Below are positions 62,306 through 64,000 of a DNA stretch of 64,000 bases, piece by piece. Every line of letters starts with the position of its first letter. The first letter of the stretch is position 1. Made by a program: the position numbers and the translations under genes. This stretch comes from Methylobacterium tardum (GTDB taxonomy: Bacteria; Pseudomonadota; Alphaproteobacteria; Rhizobiales; Beijerinckiaceae): the NCBI RefSeq assembly GCF_023546765.1, contig NZ_CP097484.1, positions 4,905,501 to 4,969,500 of the forward strand. The letters run 5' to 3'. The notes beneath the pieces were generated by a model that saw only the letters and a program-made list of their open reading frames with translations, had not been told where the DNA came from and did not search any database.

Positions 62306-62337
62306 CGGGCAAGGTTGCCCGGCAGCAGGATTGCTGC
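62306..62337 (+). promoter_or_regulatory. Candidate ANTAR target: two adjacent hexaloop hairpins
   Basis: P1 at 62306-62321 is CGGGC-AAGGTT-GCCCG; the loop has A at position 1 and G at 4, as in known ANTAR RNAs. P2 at 62322-62337 is GCAGC-AGGATT-GCTGC; its loop has A1, but A rather than G at position 4. Both are perfect 5-bp stems and directly abut. They precede an intrinsic terminator by 20 bases and follow amiR, which fits ANTAR-controlled readthrough. Confidence 0.55.
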
Positions 62338-62356
62338 ACTACATCTCGGCTTTGAA

Positions 62357-62400
62357 GCCTCTGGTTCGCGGATGATTGTCTCCGCGCCCAGGGGCTTTTT
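62357..62400 (+). terminator. Intrinsic terminator (attenuator) before the nitrilase gene
   Basis: GCCTCTGG plus CGCGGA, an 8-base loop, then TCCGCG and CCAGGGGC pair into a 14-bp stem with a 2-base bulge, followed by TTTTT. It lies 16 bases before the ATG of the nitrilase-family gene, so termination here would switch off that gene. With AmiR encoded just upstream, it is best read as the attenuator AmiR overrides. Confidence 0.85.
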
Positions 62401-62416
62401 GCGTTTTGGAGCTCTC

Positions 62417-63262
62417 ATGATCCAAGCGAACGATCCTGCGCGCCCGCCGATACGGGTGTCGTGCATCCAGTTCGAGCCGGAATTCGGCGCGGTCGCGGCC
62501 AACATGGCGCGCGCGTCGGACCTCGTCCGCGCGGCCGCCGCCGCGGGCAGCCGGCTGATCGTGCTGCCCGAACTCGCCAGCACCGGCTACGTGTTCGAAT
62601 CCGCCGCGGAGGCCGCCGCGCTGGCCGAGCCGGTGCCGGACGGCCCGACCACCCGGGCCTGGGCGGCGCTCGCCGCGGAGCTCGGCATCCACATCGTGGC
62701 GGGGATCGCCGAATCCGCGGGCGACACCCTCTACAACGCCGCCGTGATCGTCGGGCCGCAGGGCTACATCGGCACCTACCGCAAGGCGCATCTCTGGGAC
62801 CAGGAGAACGTGTTCTTCGCCAGAGGCGACCTCGGCTTCCCGGTCTTCGACACCGCGCTCGGCAAGGTCGGCGTGGCGATCTGCTACGACGGCTGGTTCC
62901 CCGAGACCTTCCGTCAGCTCGCGCTCGGCGGCGCCGAGATCGTCTGCATCCCGACCAACTGGGTGCCGATGCCGGATCAGCCCGAGGGTGAGGCCGCCAT
63001 GGCCAACACCCTGCACCGGGCTGCCGCCCACACGAACGGCGTCTTCATCGCCTGCGCCGACCGGGTCGGCGTGGAGCGCGGCCAGCCCTTCGAGGGCCAG
63101 AGCCTGATCATCGGCCCGAAGGGCTGGCCCCTCGCCGGCCCGGCGAGCCGCGACCGGACCGAGACTCTCTCGGCGCTGGTCGACCTCACGGAAGCCGGCC
63201 GCAAGGACCTGAACGCATTCAACTCCCTCCTGCGCGACCGCCGCACCGACATCTACGGCTGA
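62417..63262 (+). CDS. Nitrilase-family carbon-nitrogen hydrolase
   Basis: A 281-residue enzyme of the nitrilase superfamily. The catalytic triad is complete: Glu52 in VLPELASTGYVFES, Lys123 in GTYRKAHLWDQENV and Cys157 in GVAICYDGWFPETFRQ. The size and motifs suit an aliphatic amidase or carbamoylase-like member rather than a true nitrile hydrolase, but the substrate cannot be read. A GGAG ribosome site precedes the ATG. Its position after amiC, amiR and the attenuator marks it as the regulated enzyme, in the place of amiE. Confidence 0.9.
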   Translation: MIQANDPARPPIRVSCIQFEPEFGAVAANMARASDLVRAAAAAGSRLIVLPELASTGYVFESAAEAAALAEPVPDGPTTRAWAALAAELGIHIVAGIAESAGDTLYNAAVIVGPQGYIGTYRKAHLWDQENVFFARGDLGFPVFDTALGKVGVAICYDGWFPETFRQLALGGAEIVCIPTNWVPMPDQPEGEAAMANTLHRAAAHTNGVFIACADRVGVERGQPFEGQSLIIGPKGWPLAGPASRDRTETLSALVDLTEAGRKDLNAFNSLLRDRRTDIYG

Positions 63263-63299
63263 TCCCGCCTCACCCCGTCGTTATCCAAGGAGTCCGCTC

Positions 63300-64000
63300 A
63301 TGGTGAAATGGTCCCTCGTCGGCGCCGCGACGCTCGCCCTCGCCGCCTCGGCCGCGCAGGCCGCCGACGGCAAGCCGATCGTCATCGGCATCCCGATCGG
63401 CCTGTCGGGCGCCAACAGCGTCGTCGCGCCGTCGGTGGTGCAGTCGGCCGAACTCGCCGTCGAGGAGATCAACGCCCAGGGCGGCGTGCTCGGCCGCAAG
63501 CTCGCCCTGGAGGTGGCCGACGACGCCTCCGGCGCGGCCGGCGCCCAGAAGGCCTTCGACAGCCTGATCTACCAGAAGAAGGTCGACGTCCTGATCTCGA
63601 TGGAGACGAGCGCGGCCCGCAACGCCGGCCTGCCCGCCGTCACCAAGGGCAAGGTGCCGTACATCTACACCTCGTTCTACGAGGGCCATTCCTGCAACAA
63701 GAACATGTTCGTGGATGCCTGGGTGCCGGAGCAGCAGGTGCCGCCGGTGGTGGACGCCTTCAAGGCGAAGGGCGCCAAGACCTACTTCCTGATCGGCAGC
63801 GACTACGCCTTCGGCCGCGGCATGCTGGGCTTCGCCAAGGGCTACGTCGAGAAGACCGGCGGCAAGGTTTTGGGCGAGGAATACCTGCCGATGGACGGCA
63901 GCGACTGGACGGCGATCATCTCCAAGCTGAAGGAGGCGAAGCCCGACGCGCTGATCACCTCGACCGCCGGCGGCGCGCCGAACGTCACGCTGACCAAGCA
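63300..64000 (+). CDS. ABC transporter substrate-binding protein (partial, cut by window end)
   Basis: The first 233 or so residues of a periplasmic type I binding protein. It starts MVKWSLVGAATLALAASAAQ with a Sec signal and an AAGGAG site. The mature part has PIVIGIPIGLSGANSVVAPS, VEEINAQGGVLGRKLALEVA, VPYIYTSFYEGHSCNKNMFV and KTYFLIGSDYAFGRGMLGFA. It resembles AmiC and the urea/short-amide group of branched-chain amino-acid-type transporters. It starts 38 bases after the nitrilase stop, so it probably delivers the same substrate. The frame is open to the edge. Confidence 0.93.
   Translation, partial: MVKWSLVGAATLALAASAAQAADGKPIVIGIPIGLSGANSVVAPSVVQSAELAVEEINAQGGVLGRKLALEVADDASGAAGAQKAFDSLIYQKKVDVLISMETSAARNAGLPAVTKGKVPYIYTSFYEGHSCNKNMFVDAWVPEQQVPPVVDAFKAKGAKTYFLIGSDYAFGRGMLGFAKGYVEKTGGKVLGEEYLPMDGSDWTAIISKLKEAKPDALITSTAGGAPNVTLTK

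Noticed and set aside
1..64000. CRISPR array, prophage or insertion sequence
   Set aside because: No regularly spaced repeats, transposase, integrase, phage structural genes or terminal inverted repeats with target duplications were seen; repeat families A and B carry no gene.

Overview
This window is high-GC, densely packed DNA, about 70 percent GC by eye. It looks like the chromosome of an alphaproteobacterium of the Hyphomicrobiales, most likely a Methylobacterium or close relative. The clues are two HWE-family histidine kinases, a KaiC-like ATPase, a short LOV photoreceptor, an XRE regulator followed by metK and trmB (an order I recall as common in Rhizobiales), divergent argH and tlpA, a group I intron in tRNA-Arg(CCU), dispersed palindromic intergenic repeats and many tiny membrane proteins. 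The genus is inference; no rRNA or other decisive marker is present. I see no phage, insertion sequence or CRISPR array.

Layout. 1-5 kb: small hypotheticals and a chemotaxis receptor. 5-9 kb: an IclR remnant, a CadC-type regulator, and a frameshifted exported epoxide-hydrolase-like protein overlapping a cytochrome P460. 9-11.3 kb: an MFS carrier (frameshifted) and an aspartate-dehydrogenase-like enzyme. 11.5-14 kb: a KaiC-like protein translationally coupled to an HWE kinase. 14-18.3 kb: microproteins, a candidate minus-strand small RNA, an HPP-CBS membrane protein and a phospholipase-A2-like secreted protein. 18.5-24 kb: a decayed M20 peptidase, L-serine ammonia-lyase, a divergent SDR/HxlR pair and a lower-GC ABC binding protein with a frameshift. 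24-33.5 kb: a CPA2 antiporter, MepA, a LOV protein, a HAD phosphatase, an IalB-like protein and a gene broken by an exact 28-bp tandem duplication. 33.5-48 kb: argH, tlpA, nhaA, a carbamoyltransferase, a haloacid dehalogenase, murJ, sodB, a second HWE kinase, trmB, metK and an XRE regulator. 48.5-52.8 kb: the intron-containing tRNA-Arg, a nuclease-like protein, an M48 lipoprotein peptidase, a GST and a small EamA protein. 53-59 kb: a three-subunit molybdenum hydroxylase resembling PaoABC, an M20 dipeptidase and an orphan ParA. 59.9-64 kb: an amide/nitrile-responsive locus of MEKHLA protein, AmiC, AmiR (ANTAR), a leader with small hairpins and an intrinsic terminator, a nitrilase-family amidohydrolase and an ABC binding protein cut by the window end.

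How the parts work together. The clearest regulatory unit is the right-end ami-like operon. AmiC would sense a small amide, AmiR would bind leader hairpins and suppress the terminator directly before the nitrilase-family gene, and the downstream binding protein would import substrate. KaiC plus its kinase form a second signalling unit.

Caution: six otherwise intact genes, including the normally essential metK and murJ, carry an apparent single-base frameshift, often at GC-rich runs. Sequence error is a serious alternative to real inactivation for these. The M20 peptidase, with at least four shifts, and the IclR remnant look truly degenerate.
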